A stretch of DNA of 64,000 nt, taken from NCBI GenBank assembly GCA_963082975.1, contig OY720345.1:59440528-59504527 (forward strand), read 5' to 3'. Position 1 is the stretch's first letter; every line of letters begins with the position of its first letter. Positions 22,986 through 35,245 of the stretch are shown here, piece by piece. Origin of the DNA: Labia minor (Eukaryota; Arthropoda; Insecta; Dermaptera; Spongiphoridae). Below the pieces are notes generated by a model that saw nothing but the letters and a program-made list of their open reading frames with translations, did not search any database and was not told the origin of the DNA. Position numbers and translations under genes: made by a program.

Positions 22986-23503
22986 TTATTATAGTAATAA
23001 TTATTATACAGTTTTTCATCAGAGAATACAAACTATTTATTTAGTAATTTTTTTAACATTTTATTATAATTTCTGATTTTACTTTTTTTTTAATCAAGTA
23101 ATTTTATCTTTAATTTAATAATTATACTACTGTTTCCTTCCAATTCAATTATCTTTTTAATTTAACTTGAAGTCGTTGTTTATCCAGTCTTTAAACAAGT
23201 GATATTATTGTCTTGTTTTAAGAGTGTTTTTATCTATATATAAAAAAGAATAATAGGAGTAATTGTAGAATTTCAAAGTCTGGTTAGTAATAGACAAGAG
23301 ATAAGACAGGTTTTGGAAACCACCCAAAACTTATAAGCACGCCCTTTCTTCATTCATGCTTTTTATTTAGTTTTTATATTATCTTCTCAAATGTACTTTT
23401 ATTTTTAAAAAATTGATTAATATATATCATTTGGGAAATGAAAAATAGGACTTTTATGATCTATTCATGAAAATGTTAAAAAATAAAATGTAGCCATTTG
23501 ATT
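22986..23503. other. AT-rich DNA, no gene seen
   Basis: AT-rich spacer with a small GC-richer patch at 23260-23350. No frame or motif. Confidence 0.5.
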
Positions 23504-24076
23504 AAAAAAAATCTGGAGTGTCTTCACTCGACTATCTCGCATTTTGAATAGGATTAATTAACATATATTAATTAATTAAATTATAAATTGAAATTAATAA
23601 ATAATATTTATTAAACCAGAGGGTGTTTGGCTCTTTGTTGATGGCACCACGTCACGTACGGGCGCGTGATTTGGAGTGTTAAAAAATTAATTCCGGTACT
23701 TTCAACGATTCAATCAACCTGAAATTCTATATTTAGCAGTTTTATACAATTTTTAATCATGTGATCTTATATCTTTATTTTTACGGTCAGTTAAAAGAGA
23801 AAAAAATGAAAACTGGGTAGGTACTGGGACCCTCTTCCTAATGAGCTACATTTCTCAAAAGTTGATAGAAAACTATGAATTTTGAATAATTCCCGTGTAC
23901 CAAATTTCATTATTCTAATTTAGCTCAAACCATTTTTACGTAATCTTGTATAAACACACACACGGGCATTTTTTCTCAATAATGACTCAGGGACCTTAAA
24001 AACGTATAAAAACATTAAAATCTCGACATCGAAAATTTTCGTGATCGCAATACTATCTCGCCAGAGATAGTAAAAA
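23504..24076 (-). mobile_element. Family A element (near full length)
   Basis: Inverted copy with both ends. The left end is the A-run, 'atctggagtgtcttcactcg' and 'actatctcgc'. The right end is 'caatactatctcgccagagatagtaaaa'. Internal blocks are cacgtcacgtacgggcgcg, ttaattccggtactttcaac, gagctacatttctcaaaag, the shared box accaaatttcattattc, a short CA core (23958-23968) and gactcagggacctta. No coding capacity. Confidence 0.85.
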
Positions 24077-25513
24077 GGGATCGATTTTACTTTATTTTAT
24101 TTATTTATTTATTTTACAAATCAAATTTTGATAAAATAATTTATTTTTCTGAATATAGACATGTTCTTGATACACACACACACACACTGATGCTATTTCA
24201 TGTAATTAATAAACCTTTAATGTTTTTAATGAATTTTTATCTAAAAGCAATGTTTAAAATAGAATTATTAAAAGTTTTATTTTAATATTTTCATGTAATT
24301 AAATTTAACATTGTAAATTGTCAATGTCTTTGGAATAAATTGTAAAATGTTTTAATTAATTTTATTCAAACAACGCTTAAGATAATTAATTCTAGCACAT
24401 GTTGACGTTTTAATATTTCCCACTCTATAAAGTATACAATAAATAAATCTCTTTCTTCCTCCGCCCCACCACGCTACCCCCCTCCCTCCTCCACTGCCCT
24501 CCTTCTATCCGTTTTCCTTTGCATATTATCATAAAATCCGATCATATTTACCGTGTCCATAAAAACTCGTTGACTTCGACTATAGTCTATTATTTGGTTC
24601 AATGTTAAAATAAGATAAAGAAAATATTTAAATAAATAAATAAATAAATTTCAACCACACAAATCGGTGTGCTCTGTTCATCGGTGGTTTATGAAGAGAA
24701 TATCAATGGGATTTTCTCTAAATCCTAGAGTCGTTTATACCCTCGCCAATATATAGTTAACGTGTCATTTGCACTTAGCAATGTCAGGTGGGTGATTAAT
24801 GACGGGGCGTCTCTTGACCGTCAAGTCTCCTCTCCATGTTCCCGTCATATGATTACATTTATTACAATATTTATTCATATTTCCCATTCCCCTAATTTTA
24901 TTCTTTACCGGGAATGTTTTTTTTCACATGCCCTGACATTTGCGTAAATTATAATCAATATGAAACGATATAATGTGAAAATTGTTTTTAATTCAACATG
25001 AAATTATTTTTTGTTGCCATTTATATTCTAAATAAATTATTATCAAGGCATAGAGAACAACGGATGGGTTGATTCTATTTTATTATTATTATTATTATAT
25101 ATTATCATTATTTTTTTATTATTATTTTTGTTGGTTACACTTTTATGGGAAAATGTAATTATATAAATTAATTGTGAAAATATATGAATTTATGTGTATT
25201 ACACATTATAAATAAATTAAAAATGAAAATAGAATATGGGATATAATCACTCTTAACTAAAGTGTGATTTAGTTTTAAAAAAGAGAGCGAGGGGGTTGTT
25301 GTTGAATAATTACTACATATGAATAAGTAGTGTGGATATCACCCTGCTTAGAGAATATTTGTAGTTTTTGTATTTTTATTATTTTATTTTATAAATAAAT
25401 ACTTACTTAATTACTTTTCTAAAGAAATAATTTATTTAAAATTGTTTGAAATAGATTAATAGTGGTGAGTTTTTTCAAATAAATTATTATATATTAATAA
25501 TTAATAAAATCTA
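24077..25513. other. AT-rich DNA with GC-richer patches
   Basis: Patches of higher GC at 24450-24535 (C/T-rich) and 24700-24900 stand out from the AT background, but no frame shows a motif. A short (CA)n lies at 24174-24186 and a TTA-rich run at 25080-25130. A terminal exon or regulatory DNA cannot be excluded. Confidence 0.45.
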
Positions 25514-25869
25514 TACTAGGGTGAAGTATACAGTCGTTAGCCCCGAGGCAGTCATTGGCCCCCTATCACTAAAACACAAATAATAAGAGATTTGTATTCT
25601 AAATTAACTATGGTTATGTAATCGTTTGTTGTATGGTTGTATAATAACTATAGCAGGGGACCAATAACTGTATTTTTTAGGATTTTTTTTAAAGTGCTTA
25701 TTGAAAATGTCATGAGAAATTTTATTTTTTTTTATTAATCAAAATGCTCATAGTATCTATGTTCTGCAAACCTAATTTGGCACAGATTGTTCCGCAATTT
25801 GCCCAGATATGCATTAAAGATTTCTAGGAGTTGCTTAAGGGGGCCATCGACTGTATGCTTTACCATATA
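25514..25869. mobile_element. MITE with TA-flanked inverted ends
   Basis: The left end reads tactagggtgaagtatacag and continues tcgttagcccc. The right end is the inverse of tatatggtaaagcatacag with tcgatggccccc. Both abut TA, as expected for a Tc1/mariner-type target. The interior of about 300 bp carries no transposase. The tips share a run of about 11 identical bases, with mismatches outward. Confidence 0.7.
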
Positions 25870-26422
25870 TAATATTTTAAATTAATAAAAGCTATACTAT
25901 AGTTAGGATTCCTCATTCGCAATGCAATTTTTGTATTTAAAATTGATATCAATATTTTTATTATTATTCTCTAGATTATAAAAAACGATTAGAAAGATAA
26001 AAAAAATATATATATATTTTTCATGTTCTCTTTATATAAGACGGAGATGGTCTTTTTTAGGGTGGTAGACTTAAGCCCTTAGAGATTCCTCCCCTCTTAC
26101 ATACTCTGAAGTTAACCTCAATGACTACAGAGGTTGTTTACAATTTCAAAAGAATTTATTACAGATAAAATCCTCAGCCGGGCCTAAAGAATGATACTAT
26201 TTTGTTATTATCAAAATATCCATCAAAATTTATATCTATATATCATTCTGAGATAAAATAAAAATCACCGATGATAGGCATCCCTTTCTTGCACCTCTTC
26301 AACCAACCAACCAACTCATGAAATCTATCCAGAACTACTAGCCATTATTTTTGTATACAAAATTAAATATAATATAAGATAAGGTTATTTATAATAGTTA
26401 TAAAGTTTTAAATCTATGATAG

Positions 26423-26453
<31 letters not shown>
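25870..26453. other. AT-rich DNA, no gene seen
   Basis: A GC-richer unique patch at 26030-26200 and 26260-26340 without a sustained frame, then (TA)n at 26424-26441 and (GA)n at 26442-26455 bordering the palindrome. Confidence 0.5.
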
Positions 26454-26456
<3 letters not shown>

Positions 26457-26482
26457 TTTCCGTGAATTTTATTATTATTATT

Positions 26483-26779
26483 ATCAGATTTATCCGGGAT
26501 ATAATCACGTATTTTTGTGAGATTGTTTTCTAGACGTTTCGGCACCCATGTTGGCGCCATTTTCAAGAGATTATTTAGACGGGAATATATTTTGGTGTGA
26601 GAACAAAACCCTATCAACCAAAAATCCCGATATCGACTCTTGGTCACACAGACTAAAACCCAGGATCCTAAAAATATTCCCGCCTAAATAACCTCTTGAA
26701 AATGGAGCCAAAATGGGTGCCGAAACGTTGAGAAAACAATCTCACAAAAATACGTGATTATATCCCGGATAAATCTGAT
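26483..26779. repeat. 297-bp palindrome (family D)
   Basis: The left arm starts atcagatttatccgggatat and the right arm ends atatcccggataaatctgat. The arms match over most of their length, including tttgtgagattgttttct, acgtttcggcacccat and ggcgccattttcaagag, with a centre near 26631 carrying 'tcccgatatcgactcttgg'. Both outer edges run into (TA)n tracts. A single stray frame covering the left arm is a by-product of the repeat. Degraded single-arm relatives lie at 59.1, 62.5 and 62.9 kb. Confidence 0.85.
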
Positions 26780-26799
26780 TATATATATATATATATATA

Positions 26800-27400
26800 T
26801 AAATATATATATACATTAAAAGAAACAGTTTAATATGTATGCTTTTTTTTTATTTTTGTTTTTTGGATTCTTATTAACAAAAAAATCTTGTAAGGAGGTT
26901 ATGCTAAAATTCGTAAATTATATATAACCTGCTAGAAACGAAATAATAACAATCATTTGAACGAATTAAGGGAGAGCTGAGACATTAATATGCAGGAAGA
27001 AATAAGTGGTTATCTCGGGAGGGGGTATCACGCAATGAGTTCCACCACCACCGACATGTTCTGAGACGCGTAAATATATATATATATTGGAAGAGGGAGA
27101 GAGAGAAAGAGAAAATTTATAGAAATCTCTTCTCTTTTTCTTTCACCGGAAGGATTTATTAATGTAGATCAATTTATGACTCAATATATGCAATCGGAAA
27201 TTTAATGGCATTTCGTGTTCTCTTCTAATAGATAATATGAAGATACATCTATAATATTCTTAAATTATTGTCTATTTTTAATAGGTTATTGGTTTATTTA
27301 TGATGATATAAATTTTATAATTGGAATCACATACAATTATTCATATAAAAAAAAAATGTTATTTTTATATATTTCCAAATTTTCTTAACATTCAAAATAA
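26800..27400. other. AT-rich DNA, no gene seen
   Basis: A GC-richer unique patch at 26980-27070, a short (TA)n at 27074-27087, and a GA-rich run at 27093-27112. No coding signal. Confidence 0.5.
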
Positions 27401-28050
27401 CGTGAATAGAATAATTTGTGGTAAAAATAAATAATTTTTGTATATAATAATTGTTTCCTTTGAAATTGTATTTTATTTTTTTCATTTATTATATTGACTT
27501 TGGTACATCCTATGAAAGGGTACCGCCTTTCAAGTCCGTGGCAGACTGAGCGAAGTAAATGTGTTGTATGATCAGTACAACAGTCTCAACCTTTAATTTG
27601 ATTTTATTGAACTGAGGCGTTACTTTTTAATTCTATTAAATATCAGTTAGAGAGAAATTCAAAATCACGTGAATAGAATAATTTGTGGTAAAAATAAATA
27701 ATTTTTGTATATAATAATTGTTTCCTTTGAAATTGTATTTTATTTTTTTCATTTATTATATTGACTTTGGTACATCCTATGAAAGGGTACCGCCTTTCAA
27801 GTCCGTGGCAGACTGAGCGAAGTAAATGTGTTGTATGATCAGTACAACAGTCTCAACCTTTAATTTGATTTTATTGAACTGAGGCGTTACTTTTTAATTC
27901 AGTTAATATCAGTTAGAGAGAAATTCAAAATCACGTGAATAGAATAATTTTTGGTAAAAATAAATCATTTTTGTAAATAATAATTGTTTCCTTTGAAATT
28001 TTATTTTATTTTTTTCATTTAATATATTAGCTTTGGTATATTCTATTCCA
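27401..28050. repeat. Tandem array of a ~267-bp unit (family F)
   Basis: Two complete units and one partial. The anchor 'cgtgaatagaataattt' starts at 27401, 27668 and 27934. The units are nearly identical. Each contains two hairpin-forming motifs, GAAAGGgtaccgCCTTTC and TGTTGTAtgatcagTACAACA. Shorter relatives of the second half ('atgatcagtacaac', 'ctttaattt', 'attgaactgagg') lie at about 41070-41135 and 42545-42620. No coding. Confidence 0.88.
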
Positions 28051-28163
28051 CTTATATGAGGGATATATTAGTTATCGTTTAAAATAAGTAATTTTAAGTG
28101 ACACAAGGGAAAATATATATTATATAAGTGGCAACGGGTATAAATACCCGCCCGCTTATATAG

Positions 28164-28392
28164 TTTATTATTAAAAAAAGGTAAAATGTTTTTGCGATCA
28201 GGCTCTTAAACATTTTCGACGTTTTTTAAATATTTTCAAAACGATTCTAAAAAAAAAATAAAATGTTTTTACAATTAAGCTCTTAAAAATTTTCGATTTT
28301 TCAATATGGCTCTAAGTATCACCAAGTGTGCCCACCCCTGATATATTATTTCAGAAATGTGCCCGACTATTGAAAAAGGTTGCCGACCGCTG
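28164..28392 (+). mobile_element. Truncated hAT-type MITE
   Basis: Shares its body with the element at 49809-50092 (gcgatcaggctcttaaacatt, gctctaagtatcaccaagtg, gtgcccgactattgaaaaag) and ends ggttgccgaccgctg, a hAT-type tip. The left tip is missing; the join there carries 'gcaacgggtataaatacccg'. The 69-codon open frame over this region reads through the repeat and is not a gene. Confidence 0.75.
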
Positions 28393-29654
28393 CTCTAACT
28401 TATTTTGTGATGTTTTTCTATTTTGTTTATATAAGTATTTTTTAATCTTTTATTTTTTTTTTATTTTTCTTCAATCTTTATTATTTATATCATATCATTT
28501 TATAACAAAAAGAACACCAGACAAGATAGTTAAATGAATTTCAATTTTTTGAATGGATGTCTTCAAAGCACAATCAATTTTCTTACAATCATTGAATTTT
28601 AGAGTAGTAATAAACATATAATCTGACTAAAACAAAAACACTTTCTCTTAATAATTTTCCAAGTTTCCAAATCATAGTGAAGCTTCTTACAGATTTAAAA
28701 GTATTTTTATTAAAAAAAATGCCACCCATATTCGAGATTTATATATATTATATATATCATATTATTATTATGGTATTGTAGTAAAGAAATGAATTTGAAA
28801 TGGAAAAGTTTTATGGGTTTTGTTAAGTTCCCACAATGGTCATACCCTTTCGTTTTTGTTAGTTTCTGGGGAGGCAGGGAAATCCGTCCCAAGATCAATA
28901 CAACGACGTCGCGTCTCTGGGCGTCGCTTCAACTTTCCTTCTCTCTCTTTCTCTCTCTTACTCTCAATTCACCCCTTCCACCGAATAAACTCTTTGGAAA
29001 TTAAGGTAAAGAACAATTCAGGTTAGTTGTATTTATCACAAAGATTTATGTACTTATATCTTATCCTAAGATATTAAATATCATGTTGAATATACACCTA
29101 CAAGGTATATATAAATTATATACACGAGAAAGTATATATTCCAAAAAAACAATGAAAGAAAAGACTTATTTTGAATTTTTATTAAAAGTGATATGAACAA
29201 ATCATGACAATATCAATATTTATATAAACATCACATCAAATTTCAACCCTGATCTTCATTGATTTATGATATAAATTTTATCATATATTTTTTTTCAATT
29301 ATTTAATTATGCTAATAAAAAAATATTTTAAATTAATAATTTTTTATTTATATTTATGGGTTTCGAAAGTCGAAAGAGAAAGATCTTTATTTTAATTTTA
29401 TGAATTTAATATTATTCAGAATTAAATTTCAAATTGTGAATTACTATAATATATCTTTGCTCAATAGTGTACAAATTTTAAATGGCTCAATAAAATTTTA
29501 TTCAATTTTTATATTTATAAATATTTATATTATATTTTCTATACCATAGTATCTATACTATTTATCTTTTCTGTTATTTAAATATTATTATAAGTTCTTT
29601 TAGAATAATTCATAGAATTTGTAAATGTAGAAAAATTTAAATAATTAGGGTCTG
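28393..29654. other. AT-rich DNA with a CpG-containing patch
   Basis: 28820-28990 is locally GC-rich (acgacgtcgcgtctctggg) and then CT-rich. Overlapping open frames exist on both strands but no motif supports coding. The rest is AT-rich. Confidence 0.45.
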
Positions 29655-30140
29655 TAATCACCAAGGATAATAATATTTGAGAAGAATTTAAATCGAGGTT
29701 GCAATCGGGTAACACTTGTTATCAAACAGTAAAGGGGCTTATATAGTCAAAATTTTTATCAAAGGGATAAAAATTAAAATATATAAAACAATTATTTTGG
29801 CGGTTGTATTAGGTGTATATGGGTGTGAAGCATGGTATATGACCCTGGGAGAATGGCGAGAAGAATTGCATGACTTCCAGACATAGTTAGGGTTATAAAA
29901 TCGAGGCTGCGATGAGCAGGGCAAGTGGATAGAATGGGAGAGGAAAGAATGTCGAAAAATATGTTGGTAGAGAGATCGATTGGGAAACGTCCGCTTGGAA
30001 GACCAAGGAGGCGGTGTGTGGACATTGTAGGAAGGGTCGTAAGAGAGATGGGATAAAGTAGGAGTTGGATGGTTATAGCTCAAGATATGGACACTTGGAG
30101 AAATGTGGTTACTCCGGCCAAGAACTTTAGATTTAGAATA
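29655..30140 (+). pseudogene. Non-LTR retrotransposon ORF2 3' end, degraded
   Basis: Retains short pieces of the reverse-transcriptase protein's C-terminal tail in one frame: IGKRPLGRPRRRCVDIVGR near 29972-30030. Further on come pieces of the DTWRN...AKNF type (acttggagaaatgtggtta, gccaagaacttta), with stops between. This 'GKRPLGRPR' tail is typical of arthropod non-LTR elements. The upstream part (gaattgcatgacttccagac) aligns with 44285-44335. It is 5' truncated, as usual for target-primed insertion. Confidence 0.75.
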
Positions 30141-30182
30141 AAACAAGTTTGATCTTATTTTGAGAAAAGGTAAAACTCAAAA

Positions 30183-30396
30183 AATAAATCTGGAGTGTAT
30201 CCACACAACTACCAAATTTCATTATTCTAGCTCAAACCGCATATCTTGTCTACATACCCTCCCACACACACATACAGACATTTTTCTTAACCTTAGTGAA
30301 AATGACTCAGGGACCTTCAAAACGTATAAAAACATCAAAATCTAGTCATCGAAAATTTTTTTGATCGTAATTCTATCTCTGACGAGATAGTAAAAA
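30183..30396 (-). mobile_element. Family A element, internally deleted
   Basis: Begins with 'aaataaatctggagtgtatc', jumps to the shared box 'accaaatttcattattctag', then a short CA core (30263-30272), 'gactcagggaccttcaaaac', and the end 'ctatctctgacgagatagta'. About 350 bp of the body is missing, but both termini are retained, the form expected of a deletion derivative. Confidence 0.82.
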
Positions 30397-33247
30397 ATTT
30401 AACAAAAATTATTAGATTCGAATTTTCACAACTGTTAATCGTTATTATAGTTTTTATATTAAAAATTAATTATTATCTATTATATGTTGTCTCTTTTCTA
30501 TACTAACTCAGCTTTTTATAACTTATTTTAATATTTAAATATTATTATACATTCAATATATTAGTCAGCAAATATATAATTTTGGTGTTCCGTTCTCATC
30601 ATTATTATTTTTTTTTATAAGAAATCTACAAATTAGGTCAATTTAGATAATTTATGAGCACACTATTTTCCTACTCTTATTCCTATCGTTTTATCACAGT
30701 CTTTCATATAAAAATAAAATAAAATGTTAAGAAAATTTGAATCTTTATTTTTTCAAAAACCTTTATTATAAAAGAATATATATATTCATATTTATTAAAA
30801 TATCCTCCCCCAGGCTTAAATTACAAATATTCTGTTTTGTATAAAGAATTCTTATTATGCTAGAAAAGAGAATAAAACTCGGTTGTTAAACTAAAAACGG
30901 AAGGGGTCATTTCAATAGTCTGATATAAATAAATAAGTACCAGAAAATGAAGCGTAAAGTCTTATCCAATTTATTAAATGAATTTTTTTTTACATTAATT
31001 TTTATTATATAAATAATCTAATCTGTTAATTATTATTTTTTATAATTAAATTTTATATAATTAAATTTTTTTCAGTTTAATAGATAACTTCTGTTATCTT
31101 AGGCTTAAAACTTTAGAGAGATGGATATTGTAGAAGTTAGCTTTTCAATTGAAGTTTAAGGATTAAGACGGTTTAGAAATTGAGAAATTTGAATCTTCTC
31201 CTTGTTATTGAGGTAGAAGGAGGGGCGGGGAGGGGGGAGGCGATGTTGGAAATAATGCCTTGTATTATTCCTGGTTTATTTTTATTTTCCTACAATAGGA
31301 TAAGTCAAAATCAATAAGACAAATTCCGTCTCAATAAATTAAAGTATAACACATTGAAGTTTATAAAATCAATGTAACTTAAAAATAAATAGTAATCAAT
31401 GGAAAAAAATAAATCAAAATTTTTAAAATTTTCAATGAATTTAGTAAGTTTATTGAAGAATTAAAATTTTATTAATTTACTTAGCGTGGTTGAATTTTTA
31501 TTAACTAAACTACAATAACTACTTACCGTATATAAAAAAATTTAGTTAAACTGATGAAAACTGTGAAAACTAATGATGCTTGTTTTTCACAACACTCGAT
31601 GATGGTTGTAGTATTTCTATTTTAATTGAAATAAAATAATTAGTAGTTTTATTTAATATTTTTCTCTCTTTTATGTACCAGTGCAGCTATTTAGCTTTTG
31701 TATTATTTAAATATGATTATAAACTAAATGTATTAGTTATTATTTTATATTTATGTAAATTCTGAATTATTATTGTTATAAAATTAATATGAAATTAAGT
31801 GTATATTTATTTCTACTAATTCATTCTTCCATATAAATACTTTTAGAATAATTTAATTTTGATAGTATTTTTAGAAAAAATATAAAACTCTAATTTTACT
31901 AAATTTAGATTTGAATTTTCATAAAATATAGTCCTCTATACATTAATATTAAGTAAAGGGCAATACAAATATTATAAAATCAACATAACAAGAATAAAAA
32001 TTAAACTTATTATATACATTTGGTCTTTATATACAATCATATATATATAATCTATTTATTTTAATTTTTTTTAAAAAATCTATATTAAGCGAAATTATTG
32101 TTTATATTTACATCCTGCATTTTGGTAGGTAAAACTGCGCGATGTTGGCAATGGAAAATTGATGAGACAAGAAAAAGCGATGAATTTTATCAATACCTGG
32201 GACTGATTTTAAAATTTTTAAGACCCATTTTAAAAATTGTTTGGTGAAAATGTATTGAAATTCAAAAAAAGCACAAATTTTTTTCAGGAACAAAATTTTT
32301 TTCAAACCATACGATACAATTAGTAACCACGCTTTGTTATTACCTATAGAGTATTTTTCTTATAAAAAAATGAACTTATATATCAATATAAAATAGGTAT
32401 ATTTCCTGTTTTTAAAAAAATAATTTAATATTAATAAATGTTCAGGTGATGTGATTATAATTTTCACTTATCTTATAAATACAATTTAATCAAATTAAAC
32501 CGAAATAAATCTATTAAGATTCAGATAAAATATTATCAAATTAAAAAGAGAGAAATTATTTATGTATTTTTTTCGAATTATAATTGCTTTTAAAAAACTG
32601 ATAAACAAATTTTCTCTTTGAGTTCGTTGATATAAAACCATTAAAATTTAATGAAAAAATAAAAGAAAAAATAAAGACCGTCTTTACTTTTTTTTATTAT
32701 GTATATCAAAATTATTCTCATTCAGTGGCTTAATATTTTTGAAAAAGGGAACTTAATAAAAGAAGATCAAGTGTCATTAAAAGGTTTATTAATTATTTGT
32801 TTAAATTTATAACAAAGGGGAGGCCTTTTCATCCCTTTAGGTATGCTGACGAAAATGAATCCTCAAGCTTATTACTTGTACATCCACTTTAAAGGCAACC
32901 CTTTTTATAGCCACCCTCACTTGTTTATGATATTATCTCTCACGTGATACTTAAACAGCTGTTCCGCATGTTAAATATTTATAAAATATGCTATTTTCAT
33001 TAAGAATTAAGGTAAACATGTTTTTTTATTTATTTATTTTTTTTTTATTTAAATATTTTTTTTCCAACTATGGGCTAATAATGTATATATACTGATATTA
33101 AATTCTTTCCGTTTACTAGACATTAACTATGATTATAAATTAAAATTAAAAAATATTTTATGATTTTATAAATAATATTCATGTAAACTGTTATATGCTT
33201 GGACTAAGATCATTTAACAGAAGTCTAGACAAAAAACAAAAATAAAA
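30397..33247. other. AT-rich DNA; G-rich run; repeat G
   Basis: Mostly featureless AT. A G-run at 31211-31242 (aggaggggcggggagggggg) could form a quadruplex. Repeat G recurs at 32120-32340: 'ggtaggtaaaactgcgcgatg' aligns with 15499, and 'tttttttcaggaacaaaat' aligns with 16065. A poly-T stretch lies at 33018-33062. No gene. Confidence 0.5.
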
Positions 33248-33532
33248 TCAAAAAATCCGGAGTGTCTCCACTCGACTATCACGCAAGTTGAATTAGATTA
33301 AATAAGATATATTATATTTAAATTAAATTTAATTAATTAAATTATAAATTAAAATTAATAGATATTTATTAAACCGTGTTTGGCTCTTTGTTGATAGCAC
33401 CACTTCTCGTGCTGGCGCGTGATTGCCAGTCAACGTGTTAAAAAATTAATTCCGGAACTTTCAACGATTTAATCAAGCATCGACATCGTAAATTTTTGTG
33501 ATCAGAATACTATCTCTAGCGAGATAGTAAAA
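33248..33532 (-). mobile_element. Family A element, internally deleted
   Basis: The left end is 'aaaaaatccggagtgtctccactcgactatc'. The body runs through ggctctttgttgatagcac and ttaattccggaactttcaac, then joins directly to 'catcgacatcgtaaattttt' and the end 'tatctctagcgagatagtaaaa'. This copy lacks the microsatellite core and the shared box. Its deletion differs from the one at 30183-30396. Confidence 0.82.
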
Positions 33533-34074
33533 CAAATGAGAGTTAATGCCAATAAATATAATTAATTTTATAAAATAAATATAATTAATTTTAGAAATAA
33601 TTCTTTGAGAAAGTTAAATATACTGAAAGTATGTGTCAAATGTGCCTAAATGCCAATGAAAGTTTTGAATCATTATCGATCGTTTTTATGCGATATATAA
33701 ATGATGTCATATCTACTAAATTGAAGTTCACTGGGCCAAACGCTATGTTATTCACATATCCACCCCTACACCTACCATAAATGTATTGTTACAATATTAA
33801 ACGAAGGAAGAGATACTCAAATACCCTTTACTTTCACTAATAATTCTGAAAGTTAAGATTATATCTTACCTTTATAATATAATTTCTTTATTCGTTAAAT
33901 TTAATCAATGAAATTTTAATAAAATTCTTGACTTAGAGAAGGGGAAGAGAGAATAAATTTAGGGCATTTGAAAATATAATTTTTATTAAATTTATTATTA
34001 ACATCATGATATTTCAGGGGAATGCTTGTTAAATTATATACAAGAATTTAATCCATCTTCAAGTATATTCAAAT
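33533..34074. other. AT-rich DNA, no gene seen
   Basis: AT-rich spacer with a small unique GC-richer patch at 33660-33790. No coding. Confidence 0.5.
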
Positions 34075-34265
34075 GGGGGTGTCGTGGACGAAGCTTGAGT
34101 GAATGAGAAAAGGCTAGCGAGAAGTTTTTGGGGAAACCAATTGGGAGAAGACATAGACGACAGTCTAAAAAAATGGATGTTAGAGAAATGGGAGGAAGAA
34201 ACTCAGTTTAGAGTTGGGTGGAGGTATGTACTTTCTTCAAAGTTCAATAGCCCCACGGAGAAAGT
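34075..34265 (+). pseudogene. Non-LTR ORF2 3' fragment, degraded
   Basis: Contains 'gaaaccaattgggagaagac', which translates as KPIGRRHRRQSKKMDVREMG, the degenerate counterpart of the GKRPLGRPRRR motif at 29.97 kb. It is followed by 'agttgggtggaggtatgtact'. Stops break the frame. Confidence 0.6.
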
Positions 34266-35184
34266 AAAATTAATATAAGTGATAGTATTTATGATGTTAA
34301 AATATTAATGGAAATAAAATAAATGAAAAGCATATGCAATCACCGACGAAATGTCAACAAAATACTATAGACCACTTGAAAGTAGAATATATGAACCAAA
34401 GCCACTATATTGTAGAAGTGAAATCACTTTTAGAAGTTCATATAATAAATTCGATTAGAAATGAATAGTAATCAGTAGTAATATAGAAGTTAATGTCGCC
34501 CATTGTCATATTATCTGCGTTTAGTAATGAATTTATAAATGAAATTTTATCTTATCTTAAAATTCTTATAAAATTATTATTCCACTTTAAATTGTTGTCC
34601 TAATTAATATTTTATTTCAAAGTATATAATTCTGTTTATAGAATTTGCTTGCTAAAGAAGGAATTATTTTTCCATTTCAAAATCAAGTCTATAATAAAAA
34701 TAAACAGGAATATAATTTTCCTGACGATAAATGTTGCTTCCAATAAAAGATCGTATGCTGGTCAAACAACATCACTAAAACAGCAACCCAGATTACTTAC
34801 TTGAAAGGAAAAACATTCTTAAAAAGACGTTTTTTTTATTGAACCTTATAATTAATGTTTACTGGCTACAGAAAAGCGACACAATATCGATCAACTAACA
34901 GTTGATGTCATTTACGTTGAATTTTATAAAAGAATGAAAAAGCTCAAAGAACTAACAATTGAGGTTAATCACTATTGACCATTGTCTTGAAAGAATATAG
35001 TATAGGTTTACATATTTGGAGTTGAGGAAAAAAAATGTTTGCATTACAAATGTTTGCTATTAAGGAATCAATTTAGTGAATTTCAAATATAAACGTTTAC
35101 TCGTTTTTAAAGCTGATAAATTCAAAATATTTATATTCAATTACAAAATGAAAAAAAGAAAATCGATCAATTAAAGTAAAATGT

Positions 35185-35245
35185 AGTGGTTGCGGCCAAG
35201 AACTTTAGAATTCCGTAGAGCAACAGAGATAGATAAATAGATTAT
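35185..35245 (+). repeat. Non-LTR 3' tail
   Basis: Short terminal fragment 'gcggccaagaactttagaat', then 'agagatagataaatagatta'. It matches the ends at 30118 and 44538. Only the last codons of the retrotransposon ORF and its simple-repeat tail are present, a severely 5'-truncated insertion. Confidence 0.65.

Noticed and set aside
30160..30345. 61-codon frame
   Set aside because: Reads through a deleted family A copy and starts from a non-ATG codon.
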